Source of the DNA: Alicyclobacillus sp. ALC3 | GTDB taxonomy: Bacteria; Bacillota; Bacilli; Alicyclobacillales; Alicyclobacillaceae | DNA: 64,000 bases | Direction of reading: 5' to 3' | NCBI RefSeq assembly: GCF_028751195.1 | Contig: NZ_CP066784.1 | Span: 1,550,001-1,614,000 of the forward strand | Part shown: one piece after another, positions 26,783 through 39,534 of the stretch | How the letters are laid out: every line of letters starts with the position of its first letter | How positions within the stretch are numbered: the first letter of the stretch is position 1 | Position numbers and translations under genes: made by a program | Notes under the pieces: model-generated | Told to the model about the DNA's origin: nothing | The model's input: the letters and a program-made list of their open reading frames with translations, nothing else | Databases searched by the model: none

Positions 26783-27247
26783 TTACCGCTGCCTATCGCG
26801 GAATGCGCGCTCAATCTCGCGTGCGGCTTCCTTCTTCTTCACGGCTTCGCGCTTGTCGTGCAGCTTCTTGCCTTTGGCGAGGCCAATCTCCACCTTGCAG
26901 AAGCCGTTTTTCAAGTACAGCTTGGTCGGCACCAGCGTGGAACCTTGTTCGCGGACGGCGCCGATGAGCTTCGTAATTTCGCTCTTGTGCAGCAGCAGCT
27001 TGCGCGGCCGCAGAGGCTCGTGATTGAAGCGGTTGCCTTGCTCGTACGGGCTCACGTGCATGTTGTACACGACAATCTCGCCGTTCTCGACGCGCGCGTA
27101 CGCGTCGCGGAGGTTGACCTGGCCGCGGCGGATGGACTTAATCTCGGTGCCGAGCAACACGATGCCCGCCTCATACGTCTCCTCGATGAAGAAGTCGTGG
27201 TAGGCTTTGCGGTTTTGCGCGAGCAGCTTTCCGTCGTGTTTTGCCAT
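26783..27247 (-). CDS. smpB: SsrA-binding protein SmpB
   Basis: A 154-residue OB-fold protein that binds tmRNA and delivers it to stalled ribosomes. Family signatures include [38 protein letters not shown] and the [15 protein letters not shown] block. The basic C-terminal tail ([20 protein letters not shown]), which occupies the empty mRNA channel, is complete. The length is normal. It lies between rnr and ssrA on the same strand, the usual order in Bacilli. The 240 bases to ssrA presumably hold the tmRNA promoter; a TGCTTA-CA-TAAGCA palindrome is at 26,625-26,638. Confidence 0.97.
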   Translation of the reverse strand: MAKHDGKLLAQNRKAYHDFFIEETYEAGIVLLGTEIKSIRRGQVNLRDAYARVENGEIVVYNMHVSPYEQGNRFNHEPLRPRKLLLHKSEITKLIGAVREQGSTLVPTKLYLKNGFCKVEIGLAKGKKLHDKREAVKKKEAAREIERAFRDRQR

Positions 27248-27401
27248 GGTCTCACTTCCTCACCGGGTCGATCGCGTACCTCGTATCATACCACGGTGTG
27301 AAGGCGCGGACAACAGCACGTTTCAATTACACCGGGCAATTGCGGCCTGCTTCGGGCGCGTCTTCGCAGGCGATGCGGCGGTCGAAGCGCCGTACGCGGC
27401 T

Positions 27402-30400
27402 CTAATGCAGACCGCTGCGCGCCTTTGACTTGGACTTGCGGCCTGCGCGCACGCCGCCTTTGGCGAACGCGGACGACCGATTGCTGTTCTTCCCTGCACC
27501 GGCTGGTCGGCCAGATCCGCCGTGCCCATGTCCATTGCCGCCACCGCCGGTTGTGCTGCGTTCCCCGTTACCGTTGCCGTTCCCGTGCGACTTTGTGCTG
27601 CGGCGACGGCGTCGGTTCCCGTTTGGACCAGGCCCGGCTTCGCGATCACCGACGCGAGGAGCCTGCTCGTCGCGGCCGCCATCGCGCCGAGAGTCACGGT
27701 TCTCACCATCGCCTGTGTCTGGACGGCCTTCGGCGAAACTGGGGTCAAGCCCGTAACCGCCCTTGCGGTTGCGCTCGGCCCAGTTGAACTTGCGTTTGCC
27801 GACGGGCTGGCCGCCGTGGCGATTGTGCGGCGTGGCGGCGCGACTGCTGCCGGCCTGGCGGTTGTGCGGATCAGCGGCCGGGCTGGACTCGCCGCGGCCG
27901 TTTCCGTGGCTGCGACCGCCCCGTTCGTCGCCTCGATTGTCCGCGGGTCCACTGCTCGGCCGTCGTGATCCTCTGTTTGCGAAGCCCGGGCTTCGGCTGC
28001 CGCGACCGTCACCGCGGCGCTCGTCCTTATCCGCGCCAGGGCGCTTGCCGCGGCGGTCGAAGCGGTCGTCACGAGGAGCACTATCGCCATCGCGCTGGTC
28101 TCCGCGCCCGGGGTTGCCCCGTCCAAAACTGTCCCGTGCGGAGTCGCGACGGCTGTGGCGGTCGCCGCGCGAAAACTCGTCGTCAGACCTGTGTCCCCGT
28201 TCGCGGCGGCGCTCGGAGCGCTGCCGAATGGCACGTTTGCGGGCGCCTGCTTCGAGGTCCTCATCGTAAATCACCATTTCGCCGCCGTCGTCGTCCACCA
28301 TTGTCCCTTCGCGATGGTGTGCGACGAGCGAGAAGTCAATCGTCAGGTTCTCTTTGCTGGCGCCGGCCACCTCGACGCGGATGGGGTCGCCGAGCCGGAA
28401 CACGCGCCGCGTCCGCTCGCCGACGAGCGCGAGGTGGCGCTCGTTGTAGACGTAGTAGTCGTCGTTCAGGTAGCTGACGTGAATCAGGCCTTCGACGCCG
28501 TTTTGCAGCTGCACAAAGAGGCCGAACTGGGTCACACCGCTGACGATGCCGTCGAACTCCTCACCGACGTGCTCCTGCATAAACTCAACCATCTTCAGCT
28601 GGTCGCACTCGCGCTCTGCGTCTTGAGCCACGCGCTCGCGCTCACTGGACTGGATGGACGCACTCTCCACGAACTCGCGCAGTTTCTGCTCGCGCGTCTC
28701 CGGCAATGGCCCCCGCAAGGCTTCGCGGATAATGCGGTGGATGCACAGGTCCGGGTAGCGGCGAATCGGCGACGTGAAGTGCGTGTAGTACTCGGCGGCA
28801 AGGCCAAAGTGTCCGACGCATTCCGGCGAATACCGCGCTTGGCGCATCGACCGCAGCATCAGCGTTGCGATGACGCGCTGTTCCCGCGTTCCCTCTGCCT
28901 TCTCAAGGATGTCCTGGAGCGCGCGCGGTTTGACGTGATTGCCGAGACCTTTGACGTGGTAGCCGAAGTTGTGGATAAACTCGTTGTACTCCATCATCTT
29001 CTCGAGCGTCGGCTCTTCGTGAATGCGGTAGATGAACGGCACGTCGAGCCAGTGGAAGTGCTCGGCGACGGTTTCGTTCGCCGCGAGCATGAACTCCTCG
29101 ATGATGCGTTCTGCGACCGAGCGCGGGCGCGGCACGATGTCAATGGTGTGCCCTTCGTCGTCGACGACGACCTTCACTTCGTCGAAGTCGAAGTCAATCG
29201 CGCCACGGCGCATGCGCATCTTGTTGAGGATGTCGGCGAGCTCCTCCATCCGCTCGAACATCGGTACGAGCGGTTTGTAGCGCTCGATCAACTCCTCATC
29301 GCGTTCGACGAGGATGCGCCGGACGTTCGCGTAGGTCATCCGCTCCGCCGTTTTGATCACGCTCGGAAACACGTCATGGCGCGTCACTTCGCCAGCGGGC
29401 GTGATCTCCATCATGCACGACAGTGTCAGCCGGTCGACCTGCGGGTTGAGCGAGCAGATGTTGTTGGAGAGGCGCTGCGGCAGCATCGGAATGACGCGAT
29501 CGACCAAATAGACACTGGTGCCGCGCTTGAACGCTTCCTTGTCGAGCGCCGAGTTCTCCTTGACGTAGTAGCCGACGTCTGCGATGTGCACGCCGAGCAG
29601 GTAGTTGCCGTTCTCGAGCTGCTCGACCTGGACGGCGTCGTCGAGGTCCTTGGCGTCTTCGCCGTCAATCGTGACGATGACTTCGTCGCGCAGGTCGCGC
29701 CGTCCCTCAAAGTCTTGTTCGGAGAGCTCAATTGGAATGAGCTCGGCTGCACGCAACACCTCTTCGGGGAAGGCCTCTGGCAAGCCGTACTTGCGAACGA
29801 CGCCGAGGATGTCAACGCCTGGCGCGTCCGGGTGTCCGAGCACTTCGACCACTCGGCCTTCGGGGCCACGGGTGGTGGTGGGATACTCGGTGATTTCGGC
29901 GACGACCACGAAGCCGTCGTGGGCGTCGAGCGCGTCCTCGGTCGCGATGAACACGTCCTGCGGGAAGCGCTTGTCGAGCGGCGTCACAAAGCCGTGCGTG
30001 CGGTGGCGCGTGAACTTGCCGACGACGCGGTCAGCCCCACGTTCGAGGATGCGGATGACTTTGCCTTCGCGCCGTGATCCGCCGCCTGAAGTCTTCTCAA
30101 TGCGCACCATGACTTTGTCATTCGGGAGTGCGCCGTTCATATCGGACGCGGGCACGTAGACGTCCGGTTCCCCTGGCGCCTCTGGCTGGCAGAAGCCGTA
30201 GCCGCGCGCCTTTACCTGCAACCGTCCGACCACCAGGTTCATCCGCTCTGGCACGCCGTAGCGATTGGCGCGCGTGCGCACCACTTCCCCAGCCTCTTCG
30301 AGCTGGTTCAATAGTTTGATGAAGTCGCGAAATCCGTCGCCGCCTTCGACTTCAAACGCCTCGGCCAACTCCTGTACGGTCAGCGGCCGATAGGCGTCGT

Positions 30401-30431
30401 GGCGCATGTATTCAATCAGTGATTCTTTCAA
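27402..30431 (-). CDS. rnr: Ribonuclease R with a long basic C-terminal tail
   Basis: A 3'-to-5' exoribonuclease of structured RNA. I take TTG 30,431 as the start (GAAGG six bases upstream; product begins KESLIEYMRHDAY), giving 1,009 residues; the frame extends to 30,536. In order: N-terminal winged helix (1-70), cold-shock OB domains, the RNB catalytic domain with DGEDAKDLDDAV near 260, and an S1 domain near 620-700 (GIVSGVTQFGLFVQLQNG). From about 710 to the end is a 300-residue tail rich in Arg, Gly, Asp, Ser and Asn. Usual Bacilli RNase R is about 780 residues, so the tail is exceptional. In Bacteria RNase R works with SmpB/tmRNA in decay of defective mRNA, which fits the neighbours. Confidence 0.95.
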   Translation of the reverse strand: MKESLIEYMRHDAYRPLTVQELAEAFEVEGGDGFRDFIKLLNQLEEAGEVVRTRANRYGVPERMNLVVGRLQVKARGYGFCQPEAPGEPDVYVPASDMNGALPNDKVMVRIEKTSGGGSRREGKVIRILERGADRVVGKFTRHRTHGFVTPLDKRFPQDVFIATEDALDAHDGFVVVAEITEYPTTTRGPEGRVVEVLGHPDAPGVDILGVVRKYGLPEAFPEEVLRAAELIPIELSEQDFEGRRDLRDEVIVTIDGEDAKDLDDAVQVEQLENGNYLLGVHIADVGYYVKENSALDKEAFKRGTSVYLVDRVIPMLPQRLSNNICSLNPQVDRLTLSCMMEITPAGEVTRHDVFPSVIKTAERMTYANVRRILVERDEELIERYKPLVPMFERMEELADILNKMRMRRGAIDFDFDEVKVVVDDEGHTIDIVPRPRSVAERIIEEFMLAANETVAEHFHWLDVPFIYRIHEEPTLEKMMEYNEFIHNFGYHVKGLGNHVKPRALQDILEKAEGTREQRVIATLMLRSMRQARYSPECVGHFGLAAEYYTHFTSPIRRYPDLCIHRIIREALRGPLPETREQKLREFVESASIQSSERERVAQDAERECDQLKMVEFMQEHVGEEFDGIVSGVTQFGLFVQLQNGVEGLIHVSYLNDDYYVYNERHLALVGERTRRVFRLGDPIRVEVAGASKENLTIDFSLVAHHREGTMVDDDGGEMVIYDEDLEAGARKRAIRQRSERRRERGHRSDDEFSRGDRHSRRDSARDSFGRGNPGRGDQRDGDSAPRDDRFDRRGKRPGADKDERRGDGRGSRSPGFANRGSRRPSSGPADNRGDERGGRSHGNGRGESSPAADPHNRQAGSSRAATPHNRHGGQPVGKRKFNWAERNRKGGYGLDPSFAEGRPDTGDGENRDSRRDGGRDEQAPRVGDREAGPGPNGNRRRRRSTKSHGNGNGNGERSTTGGGGNGHGHGGSGRPAGAGKNSNRSSAFAKGGVRAGRKSKSKARSGLH

Positions 30432-30659
30432 TAAAACCCTTCTCTCTGCGCTCGCACGTGCGAGCCGCGGTGGTTCCCGGCGTCCACGGTATGGAGCATT
30501 GCACCGGTCAAACCCGAAATCCATGCTCGTCTCCATAGTATAGGCAATGACCGGCGCATGTACTCAAACTGGCGCACAAACGGAGCGGATGGTGGTTCTC
30601 GGCGGGCACGAGCCGGCATCCGTAGCCGTTTGAATCGGCACTGTGCTCGATAGACAGAC

Positions 30660-30684
30660 AGCGCCGTCTGCAGGAGACGGCGCT
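30660..30684 (-). terminator. Hairpin after secG
   Basis: AGCGCCGTCT and AGACGGCGCT pair perfectly around a five-base loop, 43 bases downstream of the secG stop on the minus strand. The downstream side is T-containing but not a clean T-run, so it may terminate only part of transcription into rnr. Confidence 0.6.
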
Positions 30685-30726
30685 TGGTCGGTGGTATCCG
30701 AATGTGTGCGAACCCTTATCTGATCG

Positions 30727-30972
30727 TTACAGTTTCAGGTTCGGGTGTGCGTTTAGATACGCAATGGCGAGCGTCACCAAGAAAAACAGGGTGGCCACCA
30801 CGACCGTCACCTTCGCGAGCAGGGAGTCCATGCCCTTCGGGCGGCGGTTTGTCACCTGATCGCTACCGCCAGTGATCACACCAGACAAGCCCGCGCTGCG
30901 ACCGGACTGCAGCAAAATGACAGTGATTAAAAGAACTGACAGCACAACAAGGGCAATTTTTGCAACTTGCAT
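30727..30972 (-). CDS. secG: Preprotein translocase subunit SecG
   Basis: An 81-residue membrane protein with two transmembrane helices (about residues 4-22 and 57-76) and the connecting segment QSGRSAGLSGVITGGSDQ, the SecG hallmark. It is an accessory part of the SecYEG channel. ATG 30,972 follows a GAGGG site; an in-frame GTG lies one codon upstream. It stands between eno and rnr on the same strand, as in other Bacilli. Confidence 0.94.
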   Translation of the reverse strand: MQVAKIALVVLSVLLITVILLQSGRSAGLSGVITGGSDQVTNRRPKGMDSLLAKVTVVVATLFFLVTLAIAYLNAHPNLKL

Positions 30973-31118
30973 CACGGGTACATCCCTCACTATCCAACCG
31001 CGCAAAGCCGTTCTGTATGCGGTCACGGCCTTTGCCGGCACATGCTAGTTCCAGTCTACCACGCGCCACCCCATTCGACAAAACGAAAACTTGGAAATTT
31101 GGGGTGCCTGTAAGTAAT

Positions 31119-33300
<2,182 letters not shown>

Positions 33301-33334
33301 GCCCCACCCCGCGCCTGCCCTACTGCCGCTCGCC

Positions 33335-34984
33335 TTAGTGGTCGATCAGCGTTTTGCCGGTCATCTCCGCAGGCTGCGGGACGCCGAGCAGGTCGAGCAT
33401 CGTCGGAGCGAGGTCGGCCAGAATGCCCGGGTGCACTGTCACGCCAGGCTTCGTCAGGATGAATGGTACCAGACTCGTCGTGTGCGTGGTGCAGGGGCCG
33501 CCAGTGGCGGGATCAATCATGATGTCCGCGTTGCCGTGATCGGCTGTAATCAAGGCTACGCCATCAACAGCGCCGAGGGCATCTAGCACCTGGCCGAGGC
33601 AGGTGTCGACCGCCTCAATGGCGCGGATGGCGGCTTGCAAGTCGCCAGTGTGTCCGACCATGTCCGGGTTGGCGAAGTTGAGGATCATCACGTCCACTTC
33701 CCCGCTGCGAAGGCGCGCGGCGGCTTCGGCTGCGACCGTATAGGCGCTCATCTCCGGCTGCAGGTCGTACGTCGCGACCTGCGGCGACGGGACTAAAATC
33801 CGCTCCTCGCCCGGGAACATCGCCTCCTGCCCACCGGAGTAGAAGTAGGTCACATGCGGAAACTTTTCCGTCTCCGCGATGCGCAGCTGCACGAGGCCAT
33901 GCTCCGACACCACCTGGCCCATCGTCTGCTGCAACTGCGTCGGCCCGTAGGCGACCGCGCCCCGACCCGCGAACTCGTCGCTGTAGCGCGTCATCGATGT
34001 GTAGCGGACGCGCGGGCGGGATGGACCGCGACTGAATCCGGTGAAACTCTCGGCCGTGAGCGCCTCCGTCAACTGAATCGCGCGGTCCGGGCGGAAATTA
34101 AAGAAGATGACCGCGTCGCCGTCCGCAATCGGACCGACTGGGGTGCCGTTGGCATCGACAATCGCCATCGGGATCACGAACTCGTCCGTCACCTCTGCCG
34201 CGTAGCTGTCTTCGACAGCACTGATGGGGTCGCGGACTTGGTCCACTTGTCCGCCTGTACCATAGACCATCGCGCGGTACGCCTTCTCGGTGCGCTGCCA
34301 GCGGTTGTCGCGGTCCATCGCATAGTAGCGACCGGACACGCTCGCGATTGTGCCCGTCCCGATAGATGCCATCGCCTCCTGCAGCTGCCGCAGGAAGCCG
34401 ACGCCTGTGGTCGGCGGCACGTCGCGACCGTCGAGAATCGCGTGCACAAACACGCGCGGTACGTTTTGTTCCTTGGCCAGGCGCAACAGCGCCAAGAGGT
34501 GGTCGATGTGGCTGTGCACACCGCCATTGGACAAGAGCCCTGCGAGGTGCAACGACTTGCCCTCGCTGCGCGCATACGACATTGCTGCGACGAGCACTTC
34601 GTTTTTGTAGAAGTCGCCGTTTTGCACAGCGAGGTTGATGCGGGTCAGGTCTTGGTACAGAATGCGACCTGCACCGATGTTCGAGTGCCCGACTTCGGAG
34701 TTTCCGAATTGCCCTTCGGGCAGCCCAACTGCAAGTTCGCTCGCTTGCAGTGTGGTCGTCGGGTACTTCGCCCACAGCGCGTCAAAGACAGGCTTCTTGG
34801 CCTGGGCGACAGCGTTGCCGGAGGTCTCGCTGCGCCAGCCGAAGCCGTCCAGGATGATCAGCGCGACAGGCCCTGCTCCCGATGGCCTCGCCTGCCGCGT
34901 AAACGGCGCATCCGACTTCGAGCGTGCAATCGGCCGTTCCCCCGTTCTTGAGCCCTTCGAGCTGCTAGCTGCTTGGTCGCTCAT
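33335..34984 (-). CDS. gpmI: 2,3-bisphosphoglycerate-independent phosphoglycerate mutase
   Basis: A manganese-dependent enzyme interconverting 3- and 2-phosphoglycerate. The core begins ALIILDGFGWR; the phosphorylated serine lies in GQFGNSEVGHSNIGAGR, and metal ligands are in ITADHGNADIM near the C-terminus. The start ATG 34,984 (AGGAGG, eight bases upstream) gives 549 residues, because about 36 residues of Ser/Gly/Arg-rich sequence precede the conserved core; Bacilli enzymes are usually about 511. It starts one base after the tpiA stop, so the two are translationally linked. Confidence 0.97.
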   Translation of the reverse strand: MSDQAASSSKGSRTGERPIARSKSDAPFTRQARPSGAGPVALIILDGFGWRSETSGNAVAQAKKPVFDALWAKYPTTTLQASELAVGLPEGQFGNSEVGHSNIGAGRILYQDLTRINLAVQNGDFYKNEVLVAAMSYARSEGKSLHLAGLLSNGGVHSHIDHLLALLRLAKEQNVPRVFVHAILDGRDVPPTTGVGFLRQLQEAMASIGTGTIASVSGRYYAMDRDNRWQRTEKAYRAMVYGTGGQVDQVRDPISAVEDSYAAEVTDEFVIPMAIVDANGTPVGPIADGDAVIFFNFRPDRAIQLTEALTAESFTGFSRGPSRPRVRYTSMTRYSDEFAGRGAVAYGPTQLQQTMGQVVSEHGLVQLRIAETEKFPHVTYFYSGGQEAMFPGEERILVPSPQVATYDLQPEMSAYTVAAEAAARLRSGEVDVMILNFANPDMVGHTGDLQAAIRAIEAVDTCLGQVLDALGAVDGVALITADHGNADIMIDPATGGPCTTHTTSLVPFILTKPGVTVHPGILADLAPTMLDLLGVPQPAEMTGKTLIDH

Positions 34985-34985
34985 G

Positions 34986-35753
34986 TCAATTGCCTCCTGC
35001 CAATGCCGTCGCCATGCGAGCAAATGAGGATGCGTCCAAGCTCGCGCCACCGACTAGCGCACCATCGATGTTCGGCTGTGCGCCGAACGCCGCGATGTTC
35101 TCCGGCTTGACGCTGCCGCCGTAGAGAATGCGCACAGCATCGGCCGCAGTGGAACCCTTGTCTTCAGAGATCACTTTGCGGATCCCGTCGATCACCGCCT
35201 CAGCATCCCCCGGCTCGGGCGTACGGCCGCTGCCGATGGCCCACACGGGCTCGTAGGCGACGACGCTTGCAGCCACCTGCTCCGCGGATAGCCCGGCGAT
35301 GGCCGCACGCGTCTGTCGCGCAACGACTTCCGCCGTTTGGTTCGCATCGCGCTCGGCGAGGTTTTCGCCAACGCAAATGACCGGTGTCAGGCCGTGCTTG
35401 ACGGCGGCGACAGCTTTCTGGCCGACCGCTGCATCTGTCTCGCCGAACAGGGTCCGGCGCTCGGAGTGGCCGACAATCGCGAGCGTCACGCCAGCGTCAA
35501 CCAACATCGCGGGCGAAATCTCCCCAGTGAATGCGCCTTGCTCCTCGAAGTATACGTTTTGCGCGCCGACTTTGACGGACTCCGGCAGCGCCTCCACCAA
35601 GGCCGAAATGGCGGTGAAGGGCGGGCAGACGGCGAGGTCGACCGACGCCTGCGCTGCGCCGGACTCGGTGTTTAGGTCCGCAGCGAACGCGCGCGCCTCT
35701 GTAGCAGTTTTAAACATCTTCCAATTTCCAATCAACAGTTTTCTGCGAGTCAT
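34986..35753 (-). CDS. tpiA: Triosephosphate isomerase
   Basis: A 255-residue TIM barrel interconverting dihydroxyacetone phosphate and glyceraldehyde 3-phosphate. It shows the N-terminal GNWKMFKT lysine, the catalytic histidine in IVGHSERR, the catalytic glutamate in [11 protein letters not shown], and the phosphate-binding [12 protein letters not shown] 35,753 follows GGAGG by seven bases. It lies between pgk and gpmI in the glycolytic operon. Confidence 0.98.
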   Translation of the reverse strand: MTRRKLLIGNWKMFKTATEARAFAADLNTESGAAQASVDLAVCPPFTAISALVEALPESVKVGAQNVYFEEQGAFTGEISPAMLVDAGVTLAIVGHSERRTLFGETDAAVGQKAVAAVKHGLTPVICVGENLAERDANQTAEVVARQTRAAIAGLSAEQVAASVVAYEPVWAIGSGRTPEPGDAEAVIDGIRKVISEDKGSTAADAVRILYGGSVKPENIAAFGAQPNIDGALVGGASLDASSFARMATALAGGN

Positions 35754-35884
35754 GGCAGGTCCTCCGTACTTGAAGTAGCGGCGTGCGTCGACGAACACCT
35801 CGGAATGTCATACCTGGTCGTTCAGGGTCCACCCAAGTTCTTGGCGTTCGCCCCTGATTCCATCCCGATGGTTCTGCCCACCGC

Positions 35885-37099
35885 TCACGTTCTGTCGTTC
35901 AGGTCGTTGAGTGCCAAGACGCCGGGCAACTCCTTACCTTCGAGAAACTCGAGCGAGGCGCCGCCGCCGGTTGACACGTGCGTCATCCGTTCGGCGAGAC
36001 CGGCTTGTTCCACAGCGGCGACGGAATCGCCACCGCCGACGATGGTCGTGCCATCGACAGCCGCCATCGCCTGTGCGACGCCGAGCGTCCCAGCTGCGAA
36101 CGGCGCCAGTTCAAAGACACCCATCGGGCCGTTCCAGATGACAGTCTGCGACTTCTGCACTTCTATTTCGTAGGCGCGCTGAGTCTCCGGTCCGATGTCG
36201 AGCGCCATCCAGTCCGCAGGCACATCGCGAACGCTGCAAACCTGATGCTGTGCCTCGGCCGAGAAGGCGTCTGCGATGACGAGGTCGACCGGAAGTAGCA
36301 CACGACAGCCAGTGCCTTGCACGCTCTCAAGGAACGACTTTGCGGTCTCGACGGCAGTTGCCTCAACCAGCGACTTCCCCATCGCGTAACCCTGAGCTGC
36401 CAGGAACGTGTTCGCCATACCGCCGCCAATGAGCAGGGTGTCGACCTTCTTGGCCAGGTTTTCTAGCACCGACACTTTGTCGGACACCTTGGCCCCACCG
36501 ATCACTGCGGTAAACGGTCGTTGCGGGTTGGCGAGCGCAGCGCCCATCACCGAAATTTCCCGCTCCATCAACAGACCTGCCACCGCGGGCAGGAATTTCG
36601 CGATGCCGGCAGTCGATGCGTGCGCGCGGTGCGCGGCGCCAAACGCATCGTTCACATAGACGTCGCCAAGCGCGGCGAGACTGTGTGCAAAGGTCTCGTC
36701 GTTCTGCTCCTCCTGCGCGTGGTAGCGGAGGTTTTCCAACAGTAGGACGCCGCCTGCGGCCAAATGTCCGACGGCTTGCGCCACCTCAGTCCCCACGCAG
36801 TCGTCAGCAAACTCCAACGGCGTGCCGGGCAACAGTTCCTTCAACCGCTCTGCAACCGGCGCAAGCGAGTACTTGGCGTTGCGTTCTCCCTTTGGCCGAC
36901 CCAGGTGGCTCATGAGGATGACTTTGGCACCGCTCTCGGTTAACTTCTGAATCGTCGGCAGTGCGGCGCGTATGCGTGTGTCGTCCGTGATGCGTCCGTC
37001 TTCGAGTGGCACGTTAAAGTCCACGCGCACCAGCGCGCGCTTCCCTTGCCAGTCGATGTCGCGGATCGTCTGCTTTGTCATTGTGTACTCCATGGCCAT
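35885..37099 (-). CDS. pgk: Phosphoglycerate kinase
   Basis: A 404-residue enzyme that forms ATP from 1,3-bisphosphoglycerate. Substrate-binding segments are [20 protein letters not shown] and MSHLGRPKG; the nucleotide-binding [11 protein letters not shown] lies near the C-terminus. ATG 37,099 has AAGGAGG ten bases upstream, so I keep the MAMEYTM start over the internal MTKQ. Downstream of gapA by about 170 bases, the usual Bacilli order. Confidence 0.98.
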   Translation of the reverse strand: MAMEYTMTKQTIRDIDWQGKRALVRVDFNVPLEDGRITDDTRIRAALPTIQKLTESGAKVILMSHLGRPKGERNAKYSLAPVAERLKELLPGTPLEFADDCVGTEVAQAVGHLAAGGVLLLENLRYHAQEEQNDETFAHSLAALGDVYVNDAFGAAHRAHASTAGIAKFLPAVAGLLMEREISVMGAALANPQRPFTAVIGGAKVSDKVSVLENLAKKVDTLLIGGGMANTFLAAQGYAMGKSLVEATAVETAKSFLESVQGTGCRVLLPVDLVIADAFSAEAQHQVCSVRDVPADWMALDIGPETQRAYEIEVQKSQTVIWNGPMGVFELAPFAAGTLGVAQAMAAVDGTTIVGGGDSVAAVEQAGLAERMTHVSTGGGASLEFLEGKELPGVLALNDLNDRT

Positions 37100-37269
37100 C
37101 TCGATGCGACCTCCTTTTTGCTTGGCGGACCTAGGTCACGGATACGAGCGGGACGAATTCCATCCCGCACAAGTCGTCTTCATTGTAACACGCGAGCGCT
37201 GTATGTAACGCACCCCGAGCCCTGGATCGAGACCCAGGGCCCGTGCGGAACTGTGGTGTGATGGCTCGC

Positions 37270-38307
<1,038 letters not shown>

Positions 38308-38331
38308 CTAAGGGTGGTGAAGAGTCTGGAT

Positions 38332-39381
38332 TCAAGACTTGCTGTCTGCTTTTGCAGTCTCTTTACTCGCCAGCGACAGGATTTCACTCGCTGCTCCCTC
38401 GTCTGTAACGAGGACATTGATGCGGTATGCCTTCGCGGCCGCCGCGATGGCCCGCGCCTTACTGTGTCCGCCTGCGACAGCGAGAACCAACCGCATACGG
38501 TCGAGGTCCGCAAGTTGAAGGCCGACCGTGGTCATCGCGTAGACCGGCTGTCCGTCTTCGTTGAAGTAGTACCCGAATGCTTCTGCGACGGCGCCACTCT
38601 GTCTGAGGATGGCGATTTCCTCCGGCGTCAACTGCCTACGCTCGGCCATTCGCAGCGCATCGCCAATGCCGTGGGCTACGATGGTCGCGCGACGGATTTC
38701 CGGTATGCGCTCGCGCACGTACGGGTCAGTCAGCAGTTGTTCGAGGGTGTGCTGCTGCACGCGGTCGGGTATGTGCAGCATCATCGAAGTGCCGCCGATC
38801 CGTTCCGCTAACACGGCTGCCACCGTGTTCGCCTGCAAGTCCACCTCTTCTCCGAGCCCGCCGCGAGCCGGAACCACTCGCACGGAGAACGGCTGTTTGC
38901 GCATCGGCATCATGTTCGCGATTGCCGCCATTGTGGAGCCCCCAGCCACTGCGAGAATATCGCCTTGTGCGAGTTCTCCCTGCAGGAAGTTGGCGGCTTG
39001 ATGACCGAGTGTGTTCTGCACCCAGCCATCGCGGTCGCTGTCCCCAGAGACGACGATGACCCGCTCGATGCCGAGCACCCGGGCCAGCGCCTTACTGAGT
39101 TCCGTTCGCCCTTCGAGGCTAGCGACAACTTCGTCGAGAGATTCCAGGAGGTCTTCCCCCTCCTCGGACAGCGCCATGCCTGCCGGTGAGGCCACGATGA
39201 GACCCTGTTGTTTGAGGAAGTCGACCTCAGCGCGAAGCACCCGCTCCGTGAGGCCCAGGTCGATGGCCAGTGCTCGCCTGCCAATTGGCTGCGCGAGGTA
39301 GATGCGCTGCATGATGCGGACGCGTGAGCGCAGGACATCCACGAGTTCCGGAACAATGCGGCGCGTCAACGACCAGTCCAT
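38332..39381 (-). CDS. cggR: Central glycolytic genes regulator CggR
   Basis: A 349-residue SorC-family repressor. The N-terminal HTH lies in RALAIDLGLTERVLRAEVDF (about 38-57). The C-terminal sugar-binding domain contains LAVAGGSTMAAIANMMP and VLAVAGGHSKARAI, typical of fructose-1,6-bisphosphate sensing in this family. The start ATG 39,381 (GGAGG, seven bases upstream) is preferred over the open frame to 39,525, which would read through its own operator. It is the first gene of the cggR-gapA-pgk-tpiA-gpmI(-eno) operon; repression relieved by FBP is known for the family. Confidence 0.95.
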   Translation of the reverse strand: MDWSLTRRIVPELVDVLRSRVRIMQRIYLAQPIGRRALAIDLGLTERVLRAEVDFLKQQGLIVASPAGMALSEEGEDLLESLDEVVASLEGRTELSKALARVLGIERVIVVSGDSDRDGWVQNTLGHQAANFLQGELAQGDILAVAGGSTMAAIANMMPMRKQPFSVRVVPARGGLGEEVDLQANTVAAVLAERIGGTSMMLHIPDRVQQHTLEQLLTDPYVRERIPEIRRATIVAHGIGDALRMAERRQLTPEEIAILRQSGAVAEAFGYYFNEDGQPVYAMTTVGLQLADLDRMRLVLAVAGGHSKARAIAAAAKAYRINVLVTDEGAASEILSLASKETAKADSKS

Positions 39382-39406
39382 GCGACCTGCCTCCTCTCTT
39401 TGCCTT

Positions 39407-39442
39407 GGACTCAATCCGTCCCGATGGACGTTTTGTGTCCCG
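39407..39442 (-). promoter_or_regulatory. CggR operator upstream of cggR
   Basis: On the minus strand two CGGGAC half-elements (39,437-39,442 and 39,418-39,423) are each followed six bases later by a GTC(C) element, an arrangement repeated with a 19-bp period. This closely matches the B. subtilis CggR site (CGGGAC-N6-TGTC repeated at 20 bp). It lies 26 bases before the cggR start, so CggR should autoregulate the glycolytic operon. A possible promoter (TTGGTG, 18 bp, TAATCG) lies just upstream at about 39,442-39,471. Confidence 0.8.
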
Positions 39443-39534
39443 ATTACTGCAAAGCAAACTGTTTCACCAATATTGTAGACGAATGGCGTCCGCTTGGCAA
39501 CTTCTATTCGTCCAGTTTTAGCCAAAGCCGCCGC

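Noticed and set aside
28155-30077. 640-codon frame on the plus strand
   Set aside because: It is the complement of rnr; long antisense frames follow from GC-rich third positions.
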